A model generated the notes under the pieces. That model made no database searches. It had not been told where the DNA came from and saw only the letters and a program-made list of their open reading frames with translations. Of a stretch of DNA of 64,000 bases, positions 45,430-58,079 are shown piece by piece. The stretch covers positions 1,108,366-1,172,365 of the forward strand of contig NW_024104330.1 in the NCBI RefSeq assembly GCF_003945595.2, given 5' to 3'. How positions within the stretch are numbered: the stretch's first letter is position 1; each line of letters begins with the position of its first letter. The stretch comes from Pipra filicauda. Its lineage: Eukaryota; Chordata; Aves; Passeriformes; Pipridae. The translations under genes were made by a program, and so were the position numbers.

Positions 45430-47300
45430 ACTAACATTCAAGTGACATAGTCTTCCAGCAAAAAGACCTTGTGCTACTTTATTATTTTCTATACTAAACA
45501 TCACAGAGATGTCTGGACCAGTCCTGCCACTCTGTAAAGACTGGAAAGCTGAGACATCCAGGGGCAAAGGGATGGTTCTTGATGACCACTCAGCAGAGGC
45601 AGAGAGCTGGCAGCTGCTCTTTACAAAGATAAGAGTTGAGATGGTCGGTGCATCATGTCTAGTAATAAACAGAAAGAACAAAAGCAACCACTACTATTTG
45701 GTCCTGTAACAACTGCAGAGTGCTTTTCCACCAGTAACACTACCTCTTTAGTTTTTATCAGAGCAATGGATGGGGTTTTATACGTCAACATCTCAAGCTT
45801 TAACATGGGGTAAGTGCCCAGCCCCTCTGCTTCCCATACATGCCTCACTCCAAACAACCAGCCATATCAATGCGATGCTCAAATCAGCTCACATTTGACT
45901 AAGTCTAAAATGAGACTCCTTCCGGGGACAAAAAACAAAAAGAGGATGTAACTGTCTTGGAATGACAGAGGATGGAGAAGCAACAGTAATTGCTCCAATT
46001 CTCCCTATTGTCATCCTGTTCCATTGACTCTATTCAGAGTGAAGTCATTTACTAATATTTTATTACATGGCTGAGAAACACTCAGGTGTGCCTGACCATC
46101 ATCCGTAGGTTTACAGTGGAAAAGCTGCACAGTGACATTCCATCATACATCATACATGGACAGTCTCTTGAGTACCACACAACAGTTACATCAGACAGAG
46201 AGGTAACTGGACCAGTGCCAGGATCCCAAAGACAGGCAAATTCCAAACAGATGCAAAGAGAACACTCTAAACCTTGTTATGGCTGTTAGAGCACTAACAA
46301 ATCAAAGGAAGTCATGATTTCTCCATTTCTTCATGGTATTATGTCAAAGTTACAGACACCTGATTCATTGAATTTCTTTCTTTTCCTAATATAATTTTCC
46401 AGGCAGAAACTAGGCAGCTCCACTTCTATGAGTTATTCACTCTTCTTCTTGTCTAGTCCATCTATTCTCTCTGCTACTGCTTCTTCTGAAGATGTCTTCT
46501 GGGTAACCTCATATCTTCTTTAATTTCCAGATATCTCTTTCCTCTGCATGTCTGGACATTGTCAAGCGCAGTTAATTTCAGATAGGTAATATCCTTTTGA
46601 TTCAACAGAATATAAAACTACATGGGGGGTATTTCCTCACCTCTGTTAGTGGAAAAATCTTCCCACTCAGTGTTAAGATCCCTTCGTAAGTTTTTATTCT
46701 CCAATGTGTCTGGGTTTTTTGCTGTCTAGCACTTCAGCAACTGCCCACATCTTACAAATTGCCCACAAAAATATTATGTTTGAGATAACATTTAAATGGT
46801 AAATTCTCTTGCTTGCTCTAGTGGGTTTCTGAGTAGAAAGAAAAGAACTTTGATCTATTTCAACATTTTTGAGGAGAAAACAGGTATAATTCTGCAGCCT
46901 GAGTTAAACAGGATTCTGGAAAATGTGCTCTAGTGATCTTAAAAATCCACGTGTCTATTAATTAGCCCACTGACAAAACCTCTGATTTCCAAAGCTTTAA
47001 TGTAAGACTATTTCTAAGCTTCATGAGATTGAACCAACCAATGTATAATATGTCACATGAAAATAGGTTTGGATATGACACCTTGTGATTCAGATGTCCC
47101 CTTCAATCCCATTCTGAGCTACCACCATCAGGTTTCAGCCTGTCTCATCAGATTGCCAAGATACCACGTTTTTAGGGGCAATATGCTCTCCATCTTTACT
47201 CACAGAACCAAACCACACTGGGATCCAGTGAGAATAAATGCCTCCAACAAAGCACAGGGGAACTTTTTGATGATTTCTGTATTTTCATAGGGCCCAAAAA
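45430..47300. other. Gene-free unique sequence
   Basis: Nothing gene-like was recognised. There are several short plus and minus frames of under 80 codons, all without motifs. Confidence 0.5.
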
Positions 47301-47309
47301 ATTTGGCTT

Positions 47310-47420
47310 CGCTTCTTCCTGAATGACCCTAGTCAATTAATTTCACACTTCTGTCCATCTGCAAAACAGAAGCAATGGAAGTGATTTCTTTTGTAAAGTG
47401 CATTAAGTTGTTTTCATGGC
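47310..47420 (+). repeat. Ancient MIR/L3-type SINE-like remnant
   Basis: GAATGACCCTAGTCAATTAA, TTTCACACTTCTGTCCATCT, GCAAAACAGAAGCAATGGAA and TTTTGTAAAGTGCATTAAG follow the amniote SINE tail order ('cttgggcaagtcacttaa', 'CAGTTTCCCCATCTGTAAAATGGGG', 'TTTGTAAAGCGCTTTGAG'). The copy is diverged and the match is by eye. Confidence 0.55.
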
Positions 47421-47424
47421 TGAT

Positions 47425-49170
47425 ATGGAATAATAGATGCTTCCAAAAATATTTCTTGTTACAGAATCTGGGCCTTTCTCCATCAGATATTCACCTGCAA
47501 GCACAGAAGAAACAGTTCCTTTGCAAATCTGCATCATAGTTGAGGGGTGAGTAATTATCCTACTTACAGATAGTGAGGTTTTTATTATTACTTTTTAGGT
47601 AACAGCAGAAACTTAAACATGGTCTTCTGACTTCTCTGTCTTTTCCCACTTCTTTTTTTGTTCTCTAATCAAAACCTTTTTCATATTAACAGTAAAGAAA
47701 GATTGGGAGAAACTAAAAACTAGAAATCAGAGCAAAGCTTTCACAAGAGCTAATCTTCCTATGACAATCCAAAACCACCCTCAAAAATAACCTAATCACC
47801 TGCCTTTGCCACTGCCTCTGTGAACACGGAGGGAGCTTTTTCCTTCATTTTAATTGTCCTTATGCCTTTTTAGTTATACCCCTTCCTTTCTTCTGTTCAG
47901 TGCTATCAAATACTGAAAGAAGACACTGGATTGCAGCCCAATGCATTTTGGCTGAATCAAAACTAGTGAGTTTCAAGTTTCTTTCCCTATTCACAGACAC
48001 ACAAAAACCTTTCTTACTTAATGAATTTTCATCAGAGGCCTCTTACAATTTGGGCAACTACTTTTTCACACAATTTGGTTTTTCAAAGGTTCACATCTGC
48101 TTCTCTGAGGTTAGTTTCCCTTCATTTCCTTAATAAGTAAAACCCAGAGTTTCTGACTAATTTGATACTAAATAGTGCTCTCAAATTGAAAATGAACCTT
48201 TTTGTCTATTGCCAGTTGATAAATTGAGAGTGAAATTACAGCTCTGCAATGGCTAGAAGAGCTTTTCAAGTCAGATGTGTTGCACATTTCATATCTGGAA
48301 TTCAAAACAGGCAAAGTGGCCACAATGTTTGAGAGAATGACAAAAAGTTTGAGAATGAAAAAAAGTGATCCATTCTAGTCTAATAATTCTCTGATACTGT
48401 TAGCTACAAATTTAAGAATCGAAAAGTATTTTTGCCAAAAGCAATAAACAAACATAACTCAGGTAAAAATTTTCATACATAGAGAGTTAATCTTTTTCTT
48501 TCAATATTTGCTCTTTAAATTTTGTCTCCATACATTGAAGTTGGATCCAGAATGACTTATTAGAAAGTATTACTTAGTATTACTATGAAAGTGAAATAAC
48601 AGCTGGATTCTAATATCTTCATCTATACATATTTGACCATGCCTGGGATACTGATGCCTCATGCACTCAGAAAATCAAATCTATTGTTTTAAAACAGTAT
48701 TTCTTCCACACAGACTTAGCTTTACAAATCCCACATTTCACACGTTTCACACAAAGTTTTGTTGCCATTCTTTCAAATGCTCCTGAAAATATTAAGCACA
48801 AAAAGCCTTGAACAGTATCCCACGGAAAGAACAGATGCTCAGCTGGGAAGAGAGTTCTTAGGCTTTCCCCTGCCACAGTCGTCTCTGCTGCAAATCTCAT
48901 CTGTGCAAGAAGCAAGAATTATCTCAGACTACATGCACTGGATCAGACTCCCACAAGATCTAGAACAATTTTGAAGTTTTTTGGAGAGTGCAAAGTATGT
49001 GTTTTCAGTCTGCTTTCCCCAAAAGAGACATGGGATGATAGAAGCAATAAAAAGAAAGGTGAAACTCATAAGAAGAATACTGGTTCTCATATTAACCTTT
49101 CCCATAGCAAGCGGGAGAAGGAAAATGTAAAACACGAGGCAGATGCTACAGAACATAACACATAACTGAA
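47425..49170. other. Gene-free unique sequence
   Basis: No gene was recognised. Frames at 47900-48133 (plus) and 48667-48915 (minus) are under 85 codons and motif-free. Confidence 0.5.
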
Positions 49171-49175
49171 GGACT

Positions 49176-49370
49176 AGGATCCTAGAAATTCATGGCTGAA
49201 AGGAGCTCAAAAGAACTTGTTCCATCCTCTTAACAACTAAGTGGACAGAATAGACATAGTTCATCACCTGTGAGAGGTTTTTCTCACTCATCCTTAAACA
49301 TTTTCAGGTCCAGAAACATACAACTATTTCGTGTTATCCATCCCAATACTCATCTGTGCTTCCAGGTAAA
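49176..49370 (-). mobile_element. Old CR1-like 3'-end remnant
   Basis: GGATCCTAGAAATTCATGGC then TGAAAGGAGCTCAAAAGAAC and TTGTTCCATCCTCTTAACAA resemble an antisense CR1/L3-type 3' end ('GAATCCTAGAATTTTAGAGCTGGAAGGGACCTTAGAGATCATCTAGTCCAACCC'). CACTCATCCTTAAACATTTT then CAGGTCCAGAAACATACAAC resembles its 'cttcttaaaaacctccagtgatggagattccacaac' continuation. The element is much more decayed than the copies at 17.8, 45.1 and 62.5 kb, so it belongs to an older wave. Confidence 0.55.
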
Positions 49371-49374
49371 GAGT

Positions 49375-52300
49375 GGTACAAATGTTTCAAGACAAGAAAC
49401 CAGCACATAGAGTATACCGGAAATAGTTGCAAGTTTTAATAACATGATGCTGTACCTCAGCAAGGAACAGTTTTCAGGAAGACTAATTCAATATAAAGAA
49501 TTATTAGACTAACTCATAAAGCTAAAAAAAAAAAAAAAGCCAAAAAACCCCAAGCTTTCATGCATACAAAACCCCTCACATCCTTTCATGTTGTTATTCA
49601 CCAGCTGTGCTCAGACCTTCAAAAGTGCCCATGCATCTAGTACCTCAACCCAACAGGTGATTGGTGAGACTTGAACTCCTGAATCTCTTGGGTGATTCTG
49701 AAAACTCTCATTTTTTATGAACAAATTCACCCTTTATGTGAAGTGAAATCACAATTTCCACTTTTCTCATCATCTTCTCATTCGAGGAGCTGCCTCTGTA
49801 ACAGCACTCTGTAAAAGACACTCCTCCATCAAAGTGGTCACTATCTTCCATATGCCTCTCTCATGCTTGGATAGATTAAAAAGCTGCTGCTTGTTTCTTT
49901 CTGAGGGAGTTAAAATTCACAGAGACCCATTTTGCTGCAGAAGTTTTACAGGGATTGCAGAAGAATACAAGTAGCAGGGAGACATTTAAGCCTCTCCCTT
50001 ATTTTTAATCTAAAAAACTGTTTGCAGTCATGAAACAGTTTCTAGACACCTCATTCACTGCTTCTGGCAGAATTTTGATTCATTTTAGCTTATGGCAATG
50101 CCTACATATACCTCAAAATGCAGAAAAACTTTCTGAGATCCTTTCAAATCACTTTTGTAAGTGGAGTAATCCATGCTTGACCTACATACAAATCATTTTG
50201 AGCTTCACCACTGTAATTCAAAGTGGCACCTGCCAGTTAACAACAAAATCTCTTTATTACTTGAGCAGGAGAAAGAAATTCAATTTGATTTGTAAGTTCA
50301 CTAAGGATACATCTATATTGCAGGGCTGCAGAGGGAGAGGTGAGTGACATTTTCCTGATCAGTCTGAGTGTCCATGTCATCTGGCTGACTTTTTGCAGCC
50401 CAAGCTGTATCCTAGGAAAGGCTCATCCTGAGCTACAGCAAAGTAAAGCAGTAGTCAGGTAGGGCAGCAAACTGAGAAGGAAAGGAAAATCACATCCCGT
50501 AGTGTGGAAGAGATGGAGTAGCCACAATTATGGGCTGCCTCAAAGAGGAGGTCTCTTGGGTGATACTCTCTCAAGCAGAGAGAACATCCAGACCAGCCTC
50601 CCCACCAGACAGCCACAGCCTCAACACATTCATGCCCTGTCCCAGGACAGCAAAGAGTCACCAAGGGACAGACTAGTGCTGGTAGGTCTTGTTCCCCATG
50701 CTAAGCAGCAAATGGCTGGAGCAAGTTCTTGCTGTCACAGCATCACTGGTACTCAAAGCAGCTTGTTTAAAATCATTAGAGGTGCCTTCCCTCGACTTAG
50801 TCACGTTTCCCAACTGTGGTGTGCTTTAGGCAGCTAGCAGGATATTTATGGTATTACAAAGGCAGCTGTCAAAGAAAAATAAAGACACTGATTGCTGTGA
50901 TAAAGGAACTGGAACCTGAGGAGTCTCATAGTCAGTTCTTATTGCTGACAAGGAAATATCATTTTTCAGCTCCAAAACAGAATGCAAGCTTCAGCTAGCC
51001 ATGTCTTATGGAGTATCCCAGTGGCATAGTGGCTGCACCCATTTTAACAACTAGGCAAAATGATTTATAGAGATTAAACTCATTAAAAAGGCAAGTTGAG
51101 GGGTTTTTTTGCAAGTTTTCCAGAACTCTTGTTGTTCCACCACTTCACATCATGGGAAATGTATTTGAACTTGTTTCTCCTAGGAGAAAAATGGGTATGA
51201 AGTACAGCTGCCTGGAGGTACCATAGACATATTGCTAACTTAGAAAAGAAATCAGTCTTTACAATACTCACATTTTTATCAAAAACTATTTTTCCCCAGA
51301 AAACTGACACCTTTGTTTTTTAAAACTAATTTTTAAGCAGAGAAATTGACTGGCCTTTTTTTCTAGTGCCTGAGCCTACTCTTGCTCTGGGAGACAGAAC
51401 TTCAAATTACTGTGTGTTCCACAGTCTGCCAATGGGAACACAACCTTGCACATTCCCTCCCTCCGATCCTTCACAGTACAGAGAATATGAGTCATTCCCT
51501 GTTATAATGCTGGCCAACAGTAAACCAAAAAGCCATCATGAAAACAGAAACATTCTGAGGGCTTAAATCAAAAATATTAGTCAGACCAAGATTGGGGTGA
51601 TGAGTTAAAATGGAATTCCTTATTATTTCATTTTTCCCTTCATAAAATGAAATAGAAAAAGCAAAAAGAGATTCCACAGTGGAGGAATTTCTTGCCACGT
51701 TGAGTCTGCAGGGCCAAGAAAGCTCTGTGCTTTTAACAAATGTGATCAGAGGAGACCAGTCCTCATTTTCTTTACAGGGAAATGGTTTACCTTGAGCTGC
51801 CCTCCCTCAAACATACTCACAGAGTCCTCCAAAACAGTGTAGTGTATAAAGCCTGCTGAGCCCGTTATCCCTACAGAAAACTGCAGATTAAGCTGAGTCG
51901 GCACTGCAAAAATTAGTGTGCATGATGAAGAGCACACTTATTTACCCGCCAGTTATAATAACAAATCACAACCCATTTTCATCTGATGGCTGTCAGCACA
52001 TGTGCAAAAGACCTGGCCATTGGCTCCTGCCTTTTAAGGGCAATTTGTTTCCCACTTTTCCCTTAATTTCCTCCATGCAGCTGAATTGCCCTCCTTCAGT
52101 CTTCCCACCTGAGAGACAAGCTGTCAGTCTTCAGAGCTGAATGGTCGAGGCAAAAGCTACTGTCTCTCTTTTAGTGGTTATCTGGGGAACAATACTTGGC
52201 TAACGCACTCTTCAAATCAGTTGGTTGGTACAAAAGCAATCCCAAAAATAGTGACTGCAGTGAGATAACAAGAAGGAAACACATTACAGTTCTGGTAATT

Positions 52301-53150
52301 AAGAGCTATGACTGCCTGCACTTGTGATGATTTTCTACCACTGGGAGACCTGGAATCAAGACTGGGTAGCTTTTACAGTCAAGCTGTGGATGAAACAAGA
52401 GTCAATACAGTGAAGCAGTCTGGTCCACCAAACAGAAAATATCAGAGCAGATAGTTACAGCAGGGTTTTTTTAACCTTCTGAATTAAGAAACAGCCAGAC
52501 AAGAAGACTAAAAGACATAAAACAGTCTGGAAATTACCCCCTTAGAGCACATGCTCTGACAAAATTAGCTCCAAGTGTTTCCATCTGTTCAGTCTTCCAA
52601 GCTGAAGGCAATGTTACTCCCAGTGTGGACATCATTTCCCTGTGTCCGTGTTAACAGTGAACCTCTCCAAGCTGACTTATCTAGGTCCACAAACTACAGG
52701 CCAGCCCTGCTGGAGCCAGAGTATTCACTCCAGCACAGCTGTCTGATGCAAAGCTCCCAGCAGAAGCAGATCACATCGCATTATGTGTGTCTACCAGCAA
52801 ATACCAAATTGGTTTGCAGTAATTCCTTACATTCCACTTGTATTTGAAACCTGAGTGCCTCCATGTTCCCAGCACAAAGAGGAAAGTTTGGAGTAAGACA
52901 TGAAATTCTGCCTGGGAAGCAAACATCAACTCTGTCCAGGGCTTTGCAGCTGAGCTCGCTTAAAGGGAGATGGTCATGGATGGGAGTTGTCAGCGAGCTT
53001 GCTGCCTCACTCATTTTTTGTAGTTGCTTCAGTGGTTTCCTGTATCAATTGTTCTGCAACAACCTAAAGCTGACTCCATATGAAATCCCAGAAAGCCCAG
53101 AGACCACCTCCTTCCAAAGAGCCATCAATTGATTGCAATTATTGATAATA
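49375..53150. other. Gene-free unique sequence with an A15 run
   Basis: No gene was recognised. A poly-A run (A15) lies at 49524-49538. A 111-codon plus frame (50502-50837) and a 105-codon plus frame (50030-50347) have no motif I can name. Confidence 0.5.
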
Positions 53151-53151
53151 A

Positions 53152-53258
53152 CATAGATCCATAGAATGGTTTGAGTTAGAACGGACCTTAAAGATCATCT
53201 AGTTCCAACTCCCGTGCCATGGGCAGGGATGCCTTCCACTAGATCAGGTTGTTCAGGT
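53152..53258 (-). mobile_element. CR1 LINE 3'-end fragment, short
   Basis: CATAGATCCATAGAATGGTT, TGAGTTAGAACGGACCTTAA, AGATCATCTAGTTCCAACTC, CCATGGGCAGGGATGCCTTC and CACTAGATCAGGTTGTTCAG match antisense avian CR1 3' sequence with few differences. It is truncated after about 107 bp. Confidence 0.92.
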
Positions 53259-53259
53259 T

Positions 53260-54430
53260 GTCACACATACCTGATGCCTCTCACAATACTTGCAGCATGG
53301 GGATTTGGTTGGGCTGGCCAGAAAATTTTTTTCAGTGAATGCTAGATAAGAAGACTGTATTACTTGTAGCTTCCAGGTTTTTCTTAATGTTTTGGTACAG
53401 TGGTTTTGTTCCTTGCCAAGTTCCCTGCCCAAGCACTAGGATCACACTGCCTCAGAGACATGCCTCTCCAACTCGAAACCCAGGTTGTAATTACCATGCA
53501 GGCACTTCAGAGAGACAGCAAAGCCCACTCCTGCTGAGCCCAGCTGTGGATATAGTGTTGTTTGGAATTTTCTTCTACAGTCATACCCATAATAAACCAG
53601 GACATCCTCCTTCCTCACTTCAAAGATGACTCCAGCAAGAATTACTGGGACATTTTTTGGCCTTGCATCAGCCAGGGTATGATCACACTGTGAGCACACC
53701 TGCTTACTGGTAACAAACAGCACCATATTGTAAGCATGAAGCTGTCTTAGTTTAATACTTACACATAGTTTGGCATGTTTTTCCTCCAATGATGCTCCAT
53801 CCCAGGGTGATTGTGAATGCAGATCCATTTTATTGTTAAGGGAAGCTTCCAATTCTTTTACTTTATTAAGCTGTTTGTTTAATAATCTCACACTCAGTTA
53901 TCATAGGGAACTGTGTTTACATGGGGAAAAAACAAAAAAACAAAATACGAGCCAATTTTCTTTATTGCTGAAATTATCCTTAGTACTAATGATAGGTGGG
54001 CTTTCTCATATTTCCAGCCCCAGTACAGTAGAAATAAGATGAACAGCAGCTCCTATGACATCACCCTAGGAAACCACTCAAGGTAGCTCTTATTTTTATC
54101 TTTTAAAAGTCTAATTTACATAGTTATTAATTAGGCAAATGTGGCAAGTATGAATGCACAAAAGTACTCAGGTTGTCATATTCTATTGGCTTACCACAGC
54201 TGCGTTTTCAGTGACTTCACTGTACAGTGAAATCATACTCTTATTTTACTTAGCCAGAAAAACAAAACAGGGTTGGAAGTCAAAAAAAACCCGTTTTTAT
54301 GAAATTCATTAATGGTTTTAAATATCAAAGCATTTTTTCTTTCAAATTATTGAAGTCTGTTCCAATGACAATAGATTGACACATCAATTTTATTGTAATG
54401 GAGCCTACACTTGGTAAAACAATAGACACA
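53260..54430. other. Gene-free interval
   Basis: A 149-codon minus-strand frame (53442-53891) is among the longest in the window but shows no recognisable domain, signal or splice context. An AAAAAACAAAAAAACAAAA tract lies at about 53926-53944. No gene is called. Confidence 0.5.
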
Positions 54431-54500
54431 GGATCATAGAAATGTTGGTGGGATGGGACCTCTGGAGGTCACCTAGTCCTACCTACTGCTGAGTACATGA
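54431..54500 (-). mobile_element. CR1 LINE 3'-end fragment, very short
   Basis: GGATCATAGAAATGTTGGTG, GGATGGGACCTCTGGAGGTC and ACCTAGTCCTACCTACTGCT match antisense CR1 of the 'GGACCTCTGGAGGTCATCTAGTCCAACC' type. Similarity fades after about 70 bp. Confidence 0.8.
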
Positions 54501-54504
54501 GCTG

Positions 54505-55137
54505 TGTCTTTCTTTGGCCCCAAAATGCCTGTTCTGACTCTGGTGCACACCTACACAATAGCAAGTCAGGGCAAATTCAGTGCTCCACGCTCAGGAGGAT
54601 GATCAGTGGGGAGAACAGAACTTAACTCCAGGCAAAGCAAAGTGCCTGTCACCTGCCCACGGTGTACCAACCTCCTTGTATCAGACTGTCAAACCTCGGT
54701 TACTGTCCTGAGATGGTCTGTGAGAAGTGATAGGAGCAATCTTTTTCCATTTGAGCAAAGATTCCACAAAGCCAGGCAATATGAAGTGCATCTTTCCTGC
54801 AGCTAATTGCTTTTTAGGCACCAGGTCCCCCAGGGAATCAAAGAAATGCCTGAGACAATCTTGTTGATTTGAACCACACAGCCAGAGCAGCTGTATGGGG
54901 GTACACTATCCCTCTCAGATCATTGCAAAATAATTAAGGGCTTTCTTCACCACATGGATAATTATTATTGTTCAAAATGCATTGATTCATTAAAGAATTT
55001 GGCTCAGAAACAATAACTCCCTTGCTCCTGGGTAAGGAGGCTGTTGTATAGCTCAGCCTTGGCTTCTGGTCCTTTCTGCTACAGTTTCAGTATCTGATTA
55101 TTCACAGGTTGCATTCCTTCCAAATTCTTGTTTTTAG
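54505..55137. other. Gene-free interval before the candidate exon
   Basis: Nothing gene-like was recognised. The last 40 bases (ACAGGTTGCATTCCTTCCAAATTCTTGTTTTTAG) form a polypyrimidine tract and AG that could serve as the acceptor of the next feature. Confidence 0.45.
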
Positions 55138-55290
55138 AGCAAACTGCGCTAGAGAAGATGGACCGAAACTAGGGTTTCCAGAAGGAGCAGCAGCAACAGA
55201 CTATGTCAAATTTTTCAAAAGCTTGCTACGTTCAAGGAAATCAGATTTGAACTTCCCTGGGAGTAAAGCTTTCAAAAACCAAGGCCCAAG
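55138..55290 (+). other. Candidate internal coding exon, unidentified
   Basis: The 153-bp interval is bounded by a strong acceptor (CCTTCCAAATTCTTGTTTTTAG, AG at 55136-55137) and a good donor (CCCAAG|GTAATGAG, GT at 55291-55292). One frame is open throughout, entering in codon position 3 and leaving after position 2, so the exon could be included or skipped without shifting frame. The peptide contains EDGPKLGFPEGAAATDYV and KFFKSLLRSRKSDLNFPG. I do not recognise the family. Without an adjoining exon or a homologue, this may be chance or an alternative or lineage-specific exon. Confidence 0.25.
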
Positions 55291-55294
55291 GTAA

Positions 55295-56475
55295 TGAGAA
55301 AGGTTAACACCACCAAATACTGGAAATTCCGTATCATCTTGTCCAACTCCCTTCATGATGTAAATGAGATAATTCCATCTTGTACTCAGTGTGGCAAGAA
55401 AGCACAACGTCCGAAAGGCAGCTTTCCCTTATTTGATGACTTCAAAATAGATCAAATCCATACAAAGCTAAAAAATTCTCCTCTGTCAGTTCAGAGAAAG
55501 ATGGGAGATGTGGACTGAATTTTCCTTCATCCTATGCTTCAATTATTTGTTTGTCACACTTGCCTTCTGCTCAGTTTAGACAGGGCATTTGGTTAATTTC
55601 TTCCAGGAGGAGGAAGTTGAGGTCCACACATGGTTTATTTGCAAATATCCATAAAATCAACTCCCTCTGAGTAAGTGATGACTTGGGCAATCCTTTGTGC
55701 CTGTCTCCTTTTGTCCATCTATGAGAAGTTAATTTGGCTTCTTTCTCATTCTTACAAACATGCAAACACTAGAAATTAGACTAAAACAAAGAGCTAGACA
55801 AGACCTGTACGTTTCTACACCACCATCCACACTCTCCCACATGTATTTTGCACTATGTTTCCACACCAGTGGAGGTTACTCTCATTTCTTATAGAAACTT
55901 AGTCACCTTTTACATCTATCTGAAATACTAGGTAATGGTAACACAGAGATGTTGGAAGTTTTTCACCCAGACAGCAGCCTCATCTTATAGGTATCTAACC
56001 AGGAATCCCAACAACTGTCCACATCTTCAGTTCTGAATAGCAAAGTCAAGCCCTAACTCCTCAGAGCACCTCTGGAAACAGCTGGTAACCTCAGGTTTAG
56101 TGTAACTAGGCTGGCACATCTTGGGATGTGTTAGGAGTTTCCCTTAGGAAAATGATTAACAGTGCTGCAATTTCAAGGTTTCACCCTTTGAAAAGAGCAG
56201 GGCAGCAAGGTGCTCTCTTCCCAAGTGTCCCTCCCATGTTCAGTGGCCAACAGACCATTTCTCAGCACTTCCTGTGTTTCATGAAACATGGTTATACATC
56301 TTGCTGCCATGAAAAAAAAATACAACAACTAGCAATCTCTTTTGGATAAATTCTGTTTTCTAGTGATCGGTACATCTGGCTACAAAGTACAGCACAAGAC
56401 TGTATAACTGAGAGCTACTCTACATTTATAGCAATGAGTTCAAGAACACAACATTCAGTTCCTTTATATACTGCA
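55295..56475. other. Gene-free interval
   Basis: A 74-codon plus frame (55294-55518) and a 64-codon minus frame (55571-55765) have no known motif. No transposon was recognised with confidence. Confidence 0.5.
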
Positions 56476-56479
56476 CATC

Positions 56480-57115
56480 CTAGCAAAATGCTTCACTCTT
56501 GAAGGCACACATTTTACCTCGATTAAATACAAAAGCTGTTCAAACCCAAAGATGACCCTTAATTAAGGCTTTAAAAGCACTTGGTTAGAATTACCTTCTT
56601 GCTCATCTTGGGAAAGCATAATAAGAAGTAACGTGATAATATGCAGTGCTGTAGTTTTGGAGTAATTGCCTAGTACGCATGAACTCTGTGAGGCCTTTTC
56701 CAATTACATTTGTAGCTTGCTAATGTTTGGGGATTTTCCAGGATAAATTACGTTAATTGTGTTCCTTGGATCTGTTTTCCACAAAAAGCCCAATAAACAG
56801 CAAGAAGAGGGAGGGAGAGAATTAAGTGGCAGAGTTAATTAGATTAGACTTGTGCTGTAGTGAAGCAGGAAGATTCCACTAAATCCTATAATAGGCCCTA
56901 ATGAGGATTTTATCATGCTTGTTAAACGGGTCATTTAGTTGTGTGACGGGGCCGCTGAGTATAATGTAAAAACTGGTTAATAAAAAAAAAATTCTTCTAA
57001 TTGCACACATAGGCAAAGCAGTATCAAAAGAGCCCAGCCAAATGGAATAGCCTCCAACCAAATACAGGAAAAACTCTGCAGTTCCTGAAGTGGTGAACAT
57101 GTAACGTGACTAGGC
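56480..57115. promoter_or_regulatory. Enhancer-like block (strongest of the candidates)
   Basis: The sequence is repeat-free and low-repetition, with closely packed transcription-factor-like words: CCTTAATTAAGGCTTTAAAA, GGAGTAATTGCCTAGTACGC, CCTTTTCCAATTACATTTGT, GATAAATTACGTTAATTGTG, GAGTTAATTAGATTAGACTT, CCTAATGAGGATTTTATCAT and ACGGGGCCGCTGAGTATAAT. Isolated CpGs retained in an otherwise CpG-poor region, plus the mixture of TAAT and GC words, are the texture of vertebrate conserved non-coding elements. This is inference, because conservation cannot be tested here. Confidence 0.3.
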
Positions 57116-57119
57116 CACT

Positions 57120-58075
57120 TACTTTTCTTTGACTGGCATAAAAATTATTGCTCCATGAGTGATTTATACTGTTCAATAATTTAATAATCCAGATTGATCA
57201 ATATAGAAATTCCTTTTTTTCTTCTTTATTTTGTTTTTTTGAGTTGCTTGTGTTTGGTGGTTTTTGTTTGTTTGTTTTTTCAGAGTGGGTAAAAATGTAT
57301 ATAGATCTGGTCCCTTTTCTTAGTGTTTGCAGAAATATCCATAGCAGAGCCACTGACTACTCTGACTAATCTGCCAAGGATGGGATAAGGCAATCTTTGC
57401 ATTTTGTTTTCAGGTAGCAGCAATCACACAGAAAAATGAGAGTCCTAGAAAATCACTCCATAGAGGATGCTTCCTTATGAGTTTTGTTTTTGATTTGAAG
57501 ACAGAGTTCTGAATGTCCTGCCTAATACTGGGCACAAGAACCCATATCTGCCCTGAATTTGCCAAGGGGTGTGAACATCCAATACTCTCTTGGTTTTCTA
57601 TTCTCCCTCCACTGAGACAAAGCCCAAAACACTAACCTTACCAATGCAGACACTTCTTGAGGCTACAGTTAGTAATGAAGAAAAGAAGCAAATCTAGGCC
57701 ATCAGCAAAACAGGATGAAGGATACCAAGGATACCATGTGATCCATCTGCTTGTCAAAGTCCACAAATTCAAAGTGAGGCATATGACAGGGGGCTCTGAG
57801 CTTAAAGGTCTCCTGTCTCTTGGAAACCTCTAAATGGTTGTTCACTACAAGCTACTTTCTTGGACGACATCTGGCCTCCATGTCTTCAGAGACAGAGACC
57901 ATATCTTCTCTAGCTGTTATTTCAGACCAGAGCTCATCACCACTATATAGAATAGTACAAGATGTGTCCTCTGATATGGCCTAGCCTTTGATTACTCTTC
58001 CAATTATGCTCTCAGAGATGTTCTCCTGTGTTCATGTCTTCCTTCAGCATTCAGCTCAAGCAGCAGACAATGCCA
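57120..58075. other. Gene-free interval with a T-rich tract
   Basis: A T-rich low-complexity tract spans 57211-57280 (T runs, then GTTTGTTTGTTTTTT). Nothing gene-like was recognised. Confidence 0.55.
57211..57280. repeat. T-rich low-complexity tract with GTTT units
   Basis: T runs broken by C, A and G end in three GTTT units. It is simple low-complexity sequence. Confidence 0.85.
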
Positions 58076-58079
58076 CGGC

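Noticed and set aside
45214..45687. Longest open frame in the window (157 codons, minus)
   Set aside because: Its C-terminal third is the CR1 ORF2 tail. The N-terminal part is non-CR1 sequence joined by chance, so it is annotated only as a CR1 fragment.
53442..53891. 149-codon minus-strand frame with a coiled-coil-like start
   Set aside because: There is no recognisable domain, no splice or polyadenylation context, and its length is within chance for 64 kb on both strands.
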